Below are positions 1 to 10,430 of a stretch of 64,000 bases of DNA, piece after piece. A program made the position numbers and the translations under genes. How positions within the stretch are numbered: position 1 is the stretch's first letter; every line of letters begins with the position of its first letter. Origin of the DNA: Siphonodentalium dalli (taxonomy: Eukaryota; Mollusca; Scaphopoda; Gadilida; Siphonodentaliidae); the NCBI GenBank assembly GCA_032622095.1, contig CP136061.1:10371287-10435286 (forward strand), read 5' to 3'. The notes below the pieces were generated by a model, which saw only the letters and a program-made list of their open reading frames with translations, had not been told where the DNA came from and did not search any database.

Positions 1-298
1 TTCTGCAACTGAAAGGAACACTAAACTCAGGCTTGTTGAGGGTGAAGCCACGAAGAACTGCAGATACCCATCTCGGTCATGCCTCATCAAATTGAGTTAG
101 TGTTACCACACATCGTCGGTTTATCGAGTTGCATGAACCATTGAAAAAAGTATTGGCGTGTTACTCAAACCGCGGTCGTTTAGGACGGGCGCTAATTGAT
201 GTTCATCAGATAAAGTCTTCTATCCTTTTCTTTTAGATGATTAGTGAGGTTCACTCGGTGCGACGATGACATCTCGTCGAGTTCCCTAACATGCCGAG
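1..298. other. Unassigned sequence, no gene seen
   Basis: No recognisable coding, RNA or repeat feature was seen. It is ordinary mixed-composition DNA running up to the left copy of the duplicated G-tract block. Confidence 0.4.
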
Positions 299-429
299 AA
301 TCTCGTTATGTATAAAACGCATGTTTTCAAAGGCGATGATGGATTCGAATATGATTGAAGCTCGTCGTTGGGTTTTTGTGATAGTCATCGGGAAGATCGC
401 GTTCTCGAGTGGAAGACGTTTGTGTCTGT

Positions 430-656
430 CGGGGGGGGGGGGGGGGTGATACCCTGCTGTCGGGGGGGGGGTGTGATACCCTCCTGTGGGGGGGTGTGTG
501 ATACCCTCCTGTCGGGGGGGGGGGGGGGGGGTGATACCATCCTGTCGGGGGGGGGGGGGGTGATACCCTCATGTCGGGGGGGGGGGGGGGTGTGATACCC
601 TCCTGTCGGGGGGGGGGGGGGGGGGGTGATACCCTCCTGTCGGGGAACATGAATCG
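430..656 (+). repeat. Poly-G minisatellite, G-quadruplex-prone
   Basis: Runs of about 7 to 21 G alternate with short spacers of the form TGATACCCTCCTGTC. About six units are visible. The G strand meets the simple rule for intramolecular G-quadruplexes (four or more G-runs with short loops). Proline- or glycine-rich open frames here are translations of the homopolymers. Run lengths are likely to be inaccurate in any assembly. Confidence 0.9.
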
Positions 657-729
657 AGGGCATCATAACCAAGAAACAGTCACGTGACATCTCAAAGTTA
701 ATTGAGGCATTATCAGCGTTATCATCCAA

Positions 730-920
730 ATTCCGACATTAACCGATATTAACCGATATTGACCGATATTAACCGGCATTAACTGATATTAACCGATGAT
801 AACCGACACAGTAAAACCGATAATAACCGACAGTAACCTATATTAACGGATATTAACGGATATTAACCGATATTAACCGACATTAACCGCCATTAACCGA
901 CATTAACCGATATTAACATG
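730..920. repeat. 10-bp degenerate tandem array (ATTAACCGAT)
   Basis: Near-tandem repeats of ATTAACCGAT with substitutions such as ATTGACCGAT and ATTAACCGGC, plus a few longer units containing GATAACCGACAG. The matching array in the second block copy lies at 1,400-1,565. Confidence 0.85.
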
Positions 921-1026
921 CAACCTTATCTAAGCAAATTGATTGATCATGTTCACCTATTCTAAGATAATTATGGGACACGTCAATATTATAGGCCTTG
1001 TTTTTTGTTTAAAATGAGATAATTCT

Positions 1027-1092
1027 GGAATCCATCACAAGATATTTAACATTGGAATCCATCACAAGATATTTAACATTGGAATCCATCAC
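1027..1092 (+). repeat. 27-bp tandem repeat, short array
   Basis: Two full copies and one partial copy of a 27-bp unit beginning GGAATCCATCACAAGATATT (starts 1,027, 1,054 and 1,081). The same unit forms a longer array at 1,674-1,798, so the unit marks the right edge of both copies of the duplicated block. Confidence 0.85.
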
Positions 1093-1673
1093 AATCTCGT
1101 TATGTATAAAACGCATGTTTTCAAAGGCGGTGATGGATTCGAATATGATTGAAGCTCGTCGTTGGGTTTTTGTGATAGTCATCGGGAAGATCGCGTTCTC
1201 GAGTGGAAGACGTTTGTGTCTGTCGGGGGGGGGGGGGGGGGGGGGGGGGGGGTGATACCCTCCTGTCGGGGGGGGGGGGTGGGTGGGGTGGGTGTGATAC
1301 CCTCCTGTCGGGGAACATGAATCGAGGGCATCATAACCAAGAAAACAGTCACGTGACATCTCAAAGTTAATTGAGGCATTATCAGCGTTATCATCCAAAT
1401 TCCGACATTAAACGATATTAACCGATATTGACCGATATTAACCGGCATTAACTGATATTAACCGATGATAACCGACAGTAAAACCGATAATAACCGACAG
1501 TAACCTATATTAACGGATATTAACCGATATTAACCGACATTAACCGACATTAACCGATATTAACATGCAAACTTATCTAAGCAAATTGATTGATCCATGT
1601 TCACCTATTCTAAGATAATTATGGGACACGTCAATATTATAGGCCTTGTTTTTTGTTAAAATGAGAGAATTCT
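1093..1673 (+). repeat. Duplicated G-tract block, copy 2
   Basis: Second copy of the block at 299-1,026. It contains a shorter poly-G field (1,225-1,313), with one stretch that mixes in GGGTGGGTGGGG, and the ATTAACCGAT array (1,400-1,565). It ends at the 27-bp repeat. High identity outside homopolymers points to a recent duplication. Confidence 0.9.
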
Positions 1674-1798
1674 GGAATCCATCACAAGATATTTAACATT
1701 GGAATCCATCACAAGATATTTAACATTGGAATCCATCACAAGATATTTAACATTGGAATCCATCACAAGATATTTAACATTGGAATCCATCACAAGAT
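1674..1798 (+). repeat. 27-bp tandem repeat array
   Basis: About 4.6 copies of the GGAATCCATCACAAGATATT-led 27-bp unit. The last copy runs directly into the 23-bp array. Confidence 0.9.
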
Positions 1799-2262
1799 GT
1801 CTGCCCAATTAGACGTTCTGTGTCCTGCCCAATTAGACGTTTTGTGTCTGCCCAATTATACGTTTGTGTCTGCCCAATTAAACGTTTTGTGTCTGCCCAA
1901 TTAGACGTTTGTGTCTGCCCAATTAGACGTTCTGTGTCTGCCCAATTAGACGTTTTGTGTCTGCCCAATTAGACGTTCTGTGTCTGCCCAATTAGACGTT
2001 TTGTGTCTGCCCAATTAGACGTTTTGTGTCTGCCCAATTAGACGTTTTGTGCCTGCCCAATTAGACGTTTTGTGTCTGCCCAATTAGACGTTTTGTGTCT
2101 GCCCAATTAGACGTTTTGTGTCTGCCCAATTAGACGTTTTGTGTCTGCCCAGTTAGACGTTTTGTGTCTGCCCAATTAGACGTTTTGTGTCTGCCCAATT
2201 AGACGTTTTGTGTCTGCCCAATTAGACGTGTTGTGTCTGCCCAATTAGACGTTCTGTGTCTG
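1797..2262 (+). repeat. 23-bp tandem repeat array
   Basis: About 20 near-identical units of 23 bp with core TGCCCAATTAGACGTTTTG. Variation is limited to a few substitutions and 1-bp indels near the left end. There are no spacers, so this is a minisatellite and not a CRISPR array. Confidence 0.95.
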
Positions 2263-2900
2263 CCAGATGATGACGAAATGACAGTGTCTGCCATGTGAAA
2301 ATGAATCTAGGGCAACAGAGCCAAGAACAAACAGTTGGTGAAGGTATTGTCAACATTATGATCCAAAATGGCGACAAGAACTTGATATGCCTTGATAGGT
2401 TTTATTCTGTTTTGTTTGTTTTTTTTGTTTTGAGAAATTTGGTACATGTTGCAATACCAATTCCAAATACCGATAGTAGCCAGGTTGAACCACACGTCGT
2501 ACGAGCAATTTGTAACGTATGTTATCATTGCGAACGGAGGTAAACTGACTCTCGTCACAATTTCGCCTATATACACGTACACGATGAAACACCGTTTTGT
2601 GTCCAACAGCACAGTGTACATCCTCCGAACTTGTACATGTGACCATACGAATACTGATACTCAGTATGGCGTATGTATGTATAAATGCATATATATATTT
2701 ATATATAAGATTTATGTATATAGTCACGGACTCAGTATTAGTGTTCGTTGCCTCAAATGTGCTTGCTTTCTTATCGAAATGGTCATGCATTGATCGGAAT
2801 GGTCATGTATCGATCGGAATGGTCATGTATCGATCGGAATGGGACAATAAGAAATCACCCAACTGAGATCAAGCTTAAAAATCGTTCCCGATTTTCGCCA
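2263..2900. other. Unassigned AT-rich DNA with a short 20-bp repeat
   Basis: Open frames of 80-140 codons occur on both strands and overlap, with no recognisable family. Between 2,774 and 2,841 there are three tandem copies of a 20-bp unit containing ATCGATCGGAATGGTCATG. No supported gene. Confidence 0.4.
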
Positions 2901-2985
2901 TGTCGGGGTTCGAACCTCAGCCAATCTCGTCTATAGCCCAGCCTGCAATGAAGGTATACCCACGACCTAACCACGTCGGCTGTGG
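2901..2985 (-). ncRNA. tRNA-like / SINE fragment
   Basis: On the minus strand a B-box-like GGTTCGAACCC (around 2,904-2,916) lies about 50 bases downstream of an A-box-like TGGTTAGGTCGTGGG (around 2,957-2,975). Box order and spacing match an internal RNA polymerase III promoter. I cannot draw a full cloverleaf with a paired acceptor stem, so a tRNA-derived SINE head or a decayed tRNA is more likely than a working tRNA gene. Confidence 0.4.
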
Positions 2986-3370
2986 GAACATCATTAGAAT
3001 AGAAGCCCTTTCATCGGGCTGAACATGGGTTCGATCGTTGACACAGATATTCCAAAATTTATAATAAATACAGATTTGTGCTGCCCCAATACATGTACAT
3101 GGAAATTCTACTACATGACTTTGACATGTAACATTAAAACCACGGAACCGGGTCTGGATGAATCTCTGAGACTACGGAACGGAGCTGGATGAATCCAATA
3201 CGACCGCGACTCGGTGATCTCGCTTATATAGGTAGATCCGTTCGAGATCACCAAGTCGCGGTGTCATAGAATGTTAGAAAATTGTTATAGAATGTAAGAA
3301 CAAATTATAAAAAGTTATAAAAATTGTTACAGCATGTAAGAAAGATTTATAAAAAAAATGATAAAACAAA
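2986..3370. other. Unassigned sequence with a 20-bp-arm hairpin
   Basis: A clean hairpin lies at 3,203-3,262: arms 3,203-3,222 and 3,243-3,262 pair over 20 bases with one mismatch around a 20-base loop. Two related CGGAACNGG...CTGGATGAATC segments precede it. No gene seen. Confidence 0.6.
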
Positions 3371-3411
3371 ATTGTTAGGCCAATGCATTCTCTTATATAT
3401 ACGAGGCGACC
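3371..3411. mobile_element. Half-site of the 69-bp palindrome family
   Basis: This matches one half of the palindrome found at 7,263-7,331 and inside the MITE at 39,254-39,713 (word GCCAATGCATTCTCTTATAT followed by CGAGGCGACC), preceded by the same ATTGTTAG junction. The partner half is missing, so it is a truncated relic. Confidence 0.75.
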
Positions 3412-3892
3412 AGGGTCATTGTCTTGACTAATTCAAATCCGGAGGAATGCTTGTACATGTATACATCGCAAATGACGTTAATTATTATACGGGTAAATGT
3501 ATAACCGCAGTACACATGACGTCAATTGGACGCTTCACATATACAACCCGAAGTTCTTGAATTAACACGATGTGAATTTATTGCAAATCGCATTGCTGGC
3601 CGGAGTTATTGGATTTTATTCTCAGCACGGGAGGAGTGCCGTCTCACTATTATATACCTGCATACTTCCGAGATAAAATTATGCCGCGGGTAAAAAGGTT
3701 TCCACCAGTTTCATTTAAACGTTTGATGAGGGTCATAAAGCGGGATGCATTTGATAATAAGGTTGTATAAAACATGATGGAATTATGATGCTGGCGATAT
3801 GGTGGGAGGAACCTATAGCTGATTTCTAAACAAATTAACCGATTAACAATCGACAAAATGCTCGGAATACCCTTTCTACGCTGAATAAATTC
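3412..3892. other. Unassigned sequence, no gene seen
   Basis: Mixed-composition DNA. The longest open frame (82 codons, minus strand, 3,650-3,898) resembles nothing I recognise and runs into a dispersed repeat, so it is not called as a gene. Confidence 0.35.
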
Positions 3893-4205
3893 TCCCATTC
3901 AGTTATACAGGTATACAGTGCAACAGTGTGTTGTTCATTTGGAGGGGTTTCGGGTAATAAAAGCAGACAAATACGCGAAAAGATAACATAATTTTTAAGA
4001 GTAGAATGACCTATGGTCCTTTGTTGAACTTATTATCTGAACAATTCCAAAGGGAACTACTCGTCAATGAGTATTTAGTATAGAACGGGTTATTTTCCCC
4101 GTCAAACTCGCCCCGTTAAAGATATATATTGTTGTTGAAATCGTATAATTTACATTGCAACAGTCTATTGTTCATTTGGCGAGGTCTAATTAAAGCAGAC
4201 GACAT
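3893..4205 (+). repeat. Dispersed ~110-bp repeat family, two copies
   Basis: Words CTCCCATTCAGTTATACAGG, CAACAGTGTGTTGTTCATTT and TAATAAAAGCAGAC occur here (3,893-3,990), and a partial second copy lies at about 4,140-4,205. The family recurs at 8,150-8,250 and 9,296-9,408. The intervening 3,990-4,075 (AAGAGTAGAATGACCTAT, then TTATCTGAACA) recurs at 14,055-14,140. This is an unclassified interspersed repeat; no terminal structure was identified. Confidence 0.7.
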
Positions 4206-4214
4206 ATTATATGT

Positions 4215-5290
4215 GAAACGGCCCACTAACGGCCCTTAACGGTCCATTACATAACACCCTCCGCACCCACTGTACCCGATTCCTTAACGGCCCACTACAC
4301 AACACCCTTCGCATCCACCATACCCGGTAACTGAACGGCCCACTACACAACGTCCTTCGCACCCACGATACCCGGTACCTTAAAGGCCCACTACCCGGAA
4401 CCGTTCGCACCTACTATATACCCAGTACAGTTACATTCCACTACAAAGCACCCTTCACACTCCGAAAATACCCTACATCGTTATGGCCTACTACCCGACA
4501 CATTTACGACCCACTACCCGACCCATTTACAGCCAACTATACCCGACACATTTACGGCCTACTACCCGACACATTTACGGGCGACTACCCGCCATATTTA
4601 CGCCACACTACCCGACACCTTCCCACCCAACTATACCCGGTACCTTTACGGGCAACTGCCCGACACATTTACGGCCTACTACCCGACACATTTACGGCGC
4701 ACTAACCGCTACCTTAACGGCTCACTACCCGACATATTTACGGCCAACTACCCGACATATATACTACCTACTACTCGACACCTTCCCACCCAACTATACC
4801 CGGTACATTTATGGCCCATTACGCGACACCTTTACATCACACTACCTGCCACATTTACAGGCAATTGCCCGACATATTTACGGCCTACTTCCCGACACAT
4901 TTACGGCCAACAATCCGCTACCTTAACGGCCTACTACCCGGCATATAGACGGCCTACTACCGGCACATTTACGGCCAACTACTCGACACATTGACGGCAC
5001 AATACCCGACGCATTTACGGCACACTACAAGGTAGATTAACGGCCACTACCCGATACATATACGGCCTACTACCCGACACATTTGCGGCCCACTACCCGA
5101 AATATATACTGCATCATACCCGACACAGTTATGGCCCACTGGTGGACACATTTACAGCCTACTACCCGACATATTTAAGGCCCACTACCCGACATATTTA
5201 CTGCATCATACCCGACACATTTAGGGCCCACTCCCCGGCAAGTTTGCGGCCCACTACATGGTACTTTATCGGCCCAATATCCGACATCAG
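4215..5290 (+). repeat. Degenerate ~22-bp minisatellite field 1
   Basis: About 1.1 kb built from degenerate copies of words such as CTACCCGACACATTTACGGC, with spacing near 20-24 bp. Open frames on both strands (67 and 147 codons) are repeat translations. A related field with longer units lies at 6,420-6,955. Confidence 0.85.
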
Positions 5291-5315
5291 GGACGTTCCT
5301 ATGGGCTTCCAACTG

Positions 5316-5452
5316 GGGTGAGACCATAAAATTTCCAACTATATATGATTTGGTCTAATAAAATTTCCAACTATATAGGACTTGGTCTAATAAAATGTCC
5401 AACTATATAGGACTTGGTCTAATAAAATTTCCAATTATATAGGATTAGGATA
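5316..5452 (+). repeat. 32-bp tandem repeat, four copies
   Basis: Four copies of a 32-bp unit with core AATTTCCAACTATATAGGAC followed by TTGGTCTAAT. The first and last copies are the most diverged. Confidence 0.9.
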
Positions 5453-6419
5453 TGGTTTTGAGTAATGCAAAATTCCAATATTGGCGTAATAGCTTAATAA
5501 TTTGGGTTTCTATATGTTCTTTTTAAGAGCATGGACTTTGTAAATAAAGACACCAGTAACACGAATAACATAGCATTGATCCATCTTTTATGTTTTGAGT
5601 ACACTGTGCACGCAGTACATGTACATTATACATGATATTAATGAGAATATGGTTGAGGAACGAATACGAGTTACATGTATTAAAATTCCAAGGAGTCACA
5701 AGTTATAACTCACACAATTGTAACAATTATGCATGCTGAATGATTGTTATATCGTTAAAGCTGTCCTCAGAAAGATATGAAGGTTTGACATTACTAATAG
5801 ACTAGTAACCATGAAGCTATGGTTGGTAAAACATACCAGTCTGAACTTGAATGAAATGCTTTGCATTCAATTTCATATATGTGCTCAGGTAATGAGCATT
5901 ACTGGAATGTATTTACTCAAATTACTGTATTAACTTGTAACATTGACATTATATTGCTACGTACCTTGCAGAACAAATTATAATAAATTGATTAACATAC
6001 TGCTATGAGGGGAACTTAATTTATAAGTGCAATGTCCCCTTGAACATTTAAAATAATTATAAAAAAGAAAACATGTTTAACATATATAAATATCGACAAG
6101 TTAACAATAAGAAAGGCACCACATGTTTTGAAAAGCTCAAATGTAAAACATAATAGAATCCTGGTTCGGAATTCGGAGTTGGAAAAAACAGTTTGTACAA
6201 TTCCGAATTGGAAAATCAGTTACGAGTATTTAGAATTGGAATTCTGAGTCGGAAAATAAACAACCGGCACAAAATCGGATCATTGATTTACTTGCAAGTA
6301 AATGTTACTTTTAATTTCCAACTATTGGAATTTGAGTCATGAAATTTCCAATTATTGAAAATTATGGTTCTCAATGTGGGCGAGACACACACACACACAC
6401 CCTGTCGGTACGTGCCTGT
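5453..6419. other. Unassigned AT-rich DNA
   Basis: No gene seen. Between about 6,165 and 6,362 the words GGAATTC, TTGGAAA and AATTCCGA recur irregularly, suggesting an old decayed tandem repeat. A short CA run (about 6,388-6,402) precedes the next minisatellite. Confidence 0.4.
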
Positions 6420-6955
6420 CCGACATAGTCACGGCCAACTATACCAGACACATTTACGCCTACTACCCGACACCATTCGCACCCAATATACCTGGTACCC
6501 ATACGACCCACTACCCGACACCATTCGCACCCAATATACTCGGTACCCATACGGCCCACTGACAGGCACCCTTCACACCCACTATACCCGGTACCCATAC
6601 GGCCCACTGGCATGCACCCTTCACACCCAATATACCCGGTACCTATACGGGCCACTGGCATTCCCCTTCACACCCAATATACCCGCTACCCATACGGCCC
6701 ACTGACAGGCACCCTTAACACCGACTATACCCGGTACCCATACGGCCACTGACAGGCACCCTTCACACCCACTATACCCAGTACCCATACGGCCCACTGA
6801 CAGGCACCCTTCGCACCCACTATACCCGGTACCCACACGGCCCACTGACATGAATGCACCCTTCATACTCACTACACTCGGTGCCATTACGGTCCACTAC
6901 CCGAGACCATTCACGCCCACTATACACCCGGTACCTTAACGGCCCACTACACTTT
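6420..6955 (+). repeat. Minisatellite field 2, related to field 1
   Basis: Degenerate tandem copies carrying TATACCCGGTACCCATACGG, CCCACTGACAGGCACCCTTC and ACACCCA, with an approximate period of 45-50 bp that can be read as two ~22-24-bp sub-units. It shares the ACCCG/TACGGCCCACT vocabulary of 4,215-5,290. Confidence 0.85.
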
Positions 6956-7262
6956 ACAAGCTGACTTTATCGTGTAATCAGCAGATATCAGTCCGAAATA
7001 TTTCAGTAAATATATCTAGTCTATAAGGTTCTTATATATACGTGAAAAAGCATGCCCTATAGAGTTATTGGTCGTCAAATGAGGTTCCCGCAAATCTATG
7101 TAGAAATCTTAAAGCACTAAATGTCCAAAGGGAATAGTGATAAACATCATTCTACATTCCTGCCAATTTCTGGAGTATCAAGATTGAAAGAAACGTGTAG
7201 ATTTTCTTTGGTACAGTGCTACTAGTATACTAGAGCTTCCTGATTGTTTGCGAATACTCTGT
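6956..7262. other. Unassigned sequence, no gene seen
   Basis: AT-rich DNA without a recognised feature. The segment around 7,195-7,230 (CGTGTAGATTTTC, then TTGGTACAGTGCTACTAGTA) is duplicated at about 7,376-7,411, on the other side of the palindrome at 7,263-7,331. Confidence 0.5.
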
Positions 7263-7331
7263 GCCAATGCATTTTCTTATATATGCGAGTCGACCATAGG
7301 TCGCCTCGCATATATAAGAGAATGCATTGGC
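7263..7331. mobile_element. 69-bp near-perfect palindrome (solo MITE fragment)
   Basis: Both halves read GCCAATGCAT...TCTTATATATGCGAG toward a centre near CCATAGG; the halves pair almost fully. It is the same length and sequence as the palindromes within each terminal repeat of the MITE at 39,254-39,713. The outer sequence of that MITE is absent here, so this is a solo or internally deleted derivative. A short direct duplication flanks it (about 7,195-7,230 and 7,376-7,411). Confidence 0.85.
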
Positions 7332-7881
7332 CTAACAATTGTTTTTGTTTTGTTTTTTTTTATATGATATATATAACGTGTAGATTTTCGTTGGTACAGT
7401 GCTACTAGTATATACTTTTAGATGCCAAATATAATGCATACATATACAGGAACGTCCTCAATGGGGGTTATTGGGTTCTTTCACAACAACTTTGCTCAAA
7501 ACTTTCAAGAATTAGAAATTTCAGACCTGATATAAGAGACAAACATTTTCCTATTTTCGCCGATTTGTTGGACAGAATCACCTTCAGTTTTAAAATTCAC
7601 AACCAAATGGGGGTGTCATGGTTCGAGAAGTAGGCGGGAGTGACATTATTTGATGTTTGATCAGGAATGAAGTATCCACATTTAAAGGTTTAGGCCAACG
7701 GTTATATACCCGGTCCTCTGTTAGCACGTCCATCGCAGCAAGTAGCGGAAAGATATCCCATGATATTAAGCCTGCGCGGTCTTTCCTCCGCCAAAACAAG
7801 TGGGATTGTCGTTATATGTTCTAGCATCAGAAACGACGACGAAATATAATAATAAATAAACGATCTACGAAAATAGCATGA
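7332..7881. other. Unassigned sequence, no gene seen
   Basis: Contains a T-rich tract (7,337-7,362) and nondescript DNA. No open frame I would support: the longest (69 codons, minus strand, 7,590-7,799) has no recognised family. Confidence 0.35.
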
Positions 7882-8132
7882 CGTGACACGCAGGGGTATG
7901 ATTTAATCACGTGACACGCAGGGGTATGATTTAATCACGTGACACGCAGGGGTATGATTTAATCACGTGACATGCAGGGGTATGATTTAATCACGTGACA
8001 TGCATGGGTATGATTTAATCACGTGACATGCAGGGGTATGATTTAATCACGTGACATGCATGGGTATGATTTACTCACGTGACATGCAGGGGTATGATTT
8101 AATCACGTGACACGCAGGGGTATGATTTAATC
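7882..8132 (+). repeat. 28-bp tandem repeat, nine copies
   Basis: Nine nearly identical 28-bp units beginning CGTGACACGCAGGGGTATGA and ending TTTAATCA. The main variation is ACACGC versus ACATGC, a CpG-to-TpG change. Confidence 0.95.
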
Positions 8133-8149
8133 TGTGCTAAACTAAATGG

Positions 8150-8285
8150 TTTCTCCCATTCAGTTATAACAGTATACATTGGAATGGTACATTATCCATT
8201 TGGAGGGGTGTTCGGGAGTAATGAGCAGACGACAGACAGACAAGCGAACATATCAAATAAGTTCAGAATGATTCATATTCATGGA
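8150..8285 (+). repeat. Dispersed ~110-bp repeat, copy left of RT fragment
   Basis: Begins TCTCCCATTCAGTTATA and continues through CATTTGGAGGGGTG to ATGAGCAGACGACAGACAG. Same family as 3,893-3,990 and 9,296-9,408. It ends where reverse-transcriptase homology begins. Confidence 0.75.
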
Positions 8286-8287
8286 AG

Positions 8288-9260
8288 GGAAATGCATGCC
8301 TATTCGCAGATGACTGCCTCCTGTACCGCCAGATAAACACCTACAAAGACCACGAAATATTGCAACAAGACCTACGCAAACTGGAACAATGGGCCACCAA
8401 ATGGGGGATGCGCTTTAATCCAACTAAGTGCTACATTATGAGCCTAAAGCAGAAGACACAAAGATTTTACCAACTGGCAGGGCAGATACTCCAAGAAGTC
8501 ACAAACAACCCGTACCTTGGCGTCCAATTCTCCAATGACATGCAGTGGCATCACCACATCGAGTCCACCACGAAGAAGGCAAACTCCACCCTCGGCTTCC
8601 TTCGGCGTAATCTCAGGTACTGCCAGATGGATCTCAGAAAAACGGCATACATAGCATTAGTCCGCCCTCAGCTAGAGTATGCAGCAACAATCTGGGATCC
8701 TCACTATGAAAAGGACAAGACAAAGCTGGAGAAGGTGCAACGCAAAGGAGCAAGATTTATAAAACAGGACTACCGAACGAGAGAGAAAGGCTGTGTAACA
8801 TCAATGCTGAGTGAACTTCAACTACCATCCCTGGAAGCAAGAAGAAAGGAACAGAGACTGACACTATTTTACAAAGTGGTAAAGGGATCAGCCCCGGGTA
8901 TCAACTCCGAACACTACCTAAGAAACTACCGCCCAAAGAGGAAAAAGAAAAAGAAACCCACAAAATTCAAGGATTTTGTTAGTGACAACATCGTGGAGAA
9001 ACTAACCACAAATAACGAAAGTGCCTACGAACCAATTCATACAAACACAGACCAATACAGATATTCCTTCTTCCCGAGGACTGTACTTGACTGGAACAAA
9101 CTGGACAACAGCACAGTCAATGCCGCCGACCTAGAAACATTCAAGGCGGCTCTGGGAGAACAAAAATAGCGCTCCTCACACCGTCCTGTAAAAGCCAGCT
9201 TTGGTCACTAGGACGTAACAACTACAGATACAGACAGATAGATACTGAGTTCAACAAACG
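8288..9260 (+). mobile_element. 5'-truncated non-LTR retrotransposon, 3' end
   Basis: The segment keeps the last part of a reverse transcriptase, its stop codon and a short 3' tail rich in ACAGATA/GACAGATAG words (9,215-9,245), typical of the simple-repeat 3' ends of non-LTR elements. Everything 5' of the catalytic FADD motif is missing, as expected for target-primed insertion that stopped early. Direct copies of an unrelated ~110-bp repeat lie on both sides, starting at 8,150 and 9,296. Confidence 0.85.
8291..9169 (+). pseudogene. Reverse transcriptase C-terminal fragment (Jockey/CR1-like)
   Basis: One frame stays open from about 8,291 to the TAG at 9,167-9,169, about 290 codons. It opens with ACLFADDCLLYR, which holds the YADD-type catalytic box of reverse transcriptase. 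It continues through the downstream palm and thumb (WGMRFNPTKC, YLGVQFSNDMQWHHHI) and the C-terminal block LVRPQLEYAATIWDPH, common in Jockey/CR1-type elements. There is no start context: the fragment begins mid-domain and lacks the endonuclease, fingers and first catalytic Asp. It cannot make an active enzyme, although this part has no internal stop and so looks fairly young. The clade name is from motif recall and is tentative. Confidence 0.85.
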
Positions 9261-9295
9261 TGGGCAGGTAATTCAACAAACGTAGGCAGGTAATT

Positions 9296-9440
9296 CTCCC
9301 ATTCAGTTATACAGGTGTACAGTGCAACAGTATGTTATTCATTTGGAGCGATGTGTTCAGGTAATAAAAGCAGACTACAGATGCGCGAAAAGATAACATA
9401 TTTTTTCACCCACTGGCCCACGCGCGAAGCGCGTCCAGTG
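9296..9440 (+). repeat. Dispersed ~110-bp repeat, copy right of RT fragment, plus hairpin
   Basis: 9,296-9,408 repeats the family seen at 3,893 and 8,150 (TCTCCCATTCAGTTATACAG start, GCGCGAAAAGATAACATA end). It is followed by a compact GC-rich hairpin at 9,411-9,440 (CACTGG...CGCGC / GCGCG...CCAGTG). Just upstream, a ~24-bp TTCAACAAACGTNGGCAGG unit is duplicated (about 9,250-9,292). Confidence 0.75.
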
Positions 9441-10074
9441 GTGTGTACTATAATCGTAGGACTCATGCGTTTCTGCGGAATTGAACTAGTGCCTATGCGT
9501 TTCTGCTGAGCTGCACTGACGTTTGATCGCAAAATAAAATTATAATCATTATCAAAGCACACGTTTGGATAACACCGCCATAAACAGTTTCATATTATGA
9601 GGTTGAGCTCATATCGTCAATAAAATTATAGTTATAATTGATGAAACTAAAAAGTACTGCTAATGTAATTCTACCAATTGGGTAACTAGATTCAGGTTGA
9701 GCTAGAACTTGATAACTTTTTAATTTCAACCAATTGAAATGTCGTTGATAATGATAATGGAAAGGGTTAAGGTTGGCAAGCAACGCAAATGACGTCATTA
9801 GAATTCCAATGCTCGCAGTGACAATCGAAGCGGAGGCATGTGCATTTTAATTCTTTCATTACGACTGTTTTGGCGTCCTAATCTATTAAAATATTCTTCT
9901 ATATCTTGGAAGGTGTTCTGGAAGGATTATTTCAATATGTGTATATCGGATTATCCTTCCAAAAAGATGAGTTTGACGCCTGTATTTCTTGGCATGAATA
10001 TTAACGAGCGCTCGTCTGCAAGTAGGTCATCTGGATTCGGAATTGGCGTGTTTTTGTGAAAATGTCAAATTCAA
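9441..10074. other. Unassigned AT-rich DNA
   Basis: No gene recognised. A 73-codon open frame (9,838-10,059, plus strand) has no family I know. No promoter or RNA feature is supported. Confidence 0.35.
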
Positions 10075-10430
10075 TTTCTTCCATCTAAAACATAATTACG
10101 CGCTGGACTCGGTCAGGTCATTTTAGGAACATATATGTATCCCACGCACATACAACAAGTCTCAGCCTAAAAGTTTGAAAAATGACAGTTTTATCGACAT
10201 AAATCGATGTTAATGGTGAATTCCATGTTAAACTTAAATTTTATCATTGAAAAAAAATCATTTCTTCCATCTAAAACATAATTGCGTGCTGTACTCTGTC
10301 ATTTTACGAATATGTAGCTATCCCACCCACACACTCCAAGTCTCAGCTTAAAATTTTGAAAAATGACAGTTTTATCGACATAAATCAATTTTTATGGCAA
10401 ATGGAGTGTTAAATAAATTTTAGGGCCCTG
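10075..10430 (+). repeat. 186-bp diverged tandem duplication
   Basis: Two copies begin TTTCTTCCATCTAAAACATA at 10,075 and 10,261. They share TCTCAGC...AAA, TTTGAAAAATGACAGTTTTA and TCGACATAAATC segments with moderate divergence. Confidence 0.85.

Larger units (their letters stand above)
299..1026 (+). repeat. Duplicated G-tract block, copy 1
   Basis: Starting at AATCTCGTTATG, this block recurs 794 bp downstream (1,093). In order it has a ~120-bp unique lead, a poly-G minisatellite (430-656), a spacer ending near 729, a degenerate 10-bp ATTAACCGAT array (730-920) and an AT-rich tail. The two copies match almost base for base outside the homopolymer runs; copy 1 holds more G-tract units. This is a direct tandem duplication of about 0.8 kb. 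No coding role is apparent. Confidence 0.9.

Noticed and set aside
327-729. Proline-rich and glycine-rich open frames on opposite strands
   Set aside because: They are translations of poly-G/poly-C tracts whose lengths are unreliable, and they overlap each other on both strands.
1797-2262. CRISPR array
   Set aside because: The 23-bp repeats are head-to-tail without spacers, and all other evidence points to a eukaryotic genome.
4483-4926. 147-codon open frame in the minisatellite
   Set aside because: It is composed only of degenerate 22-bp repeat translations (TTRHIYG-type), with no independent evidence.
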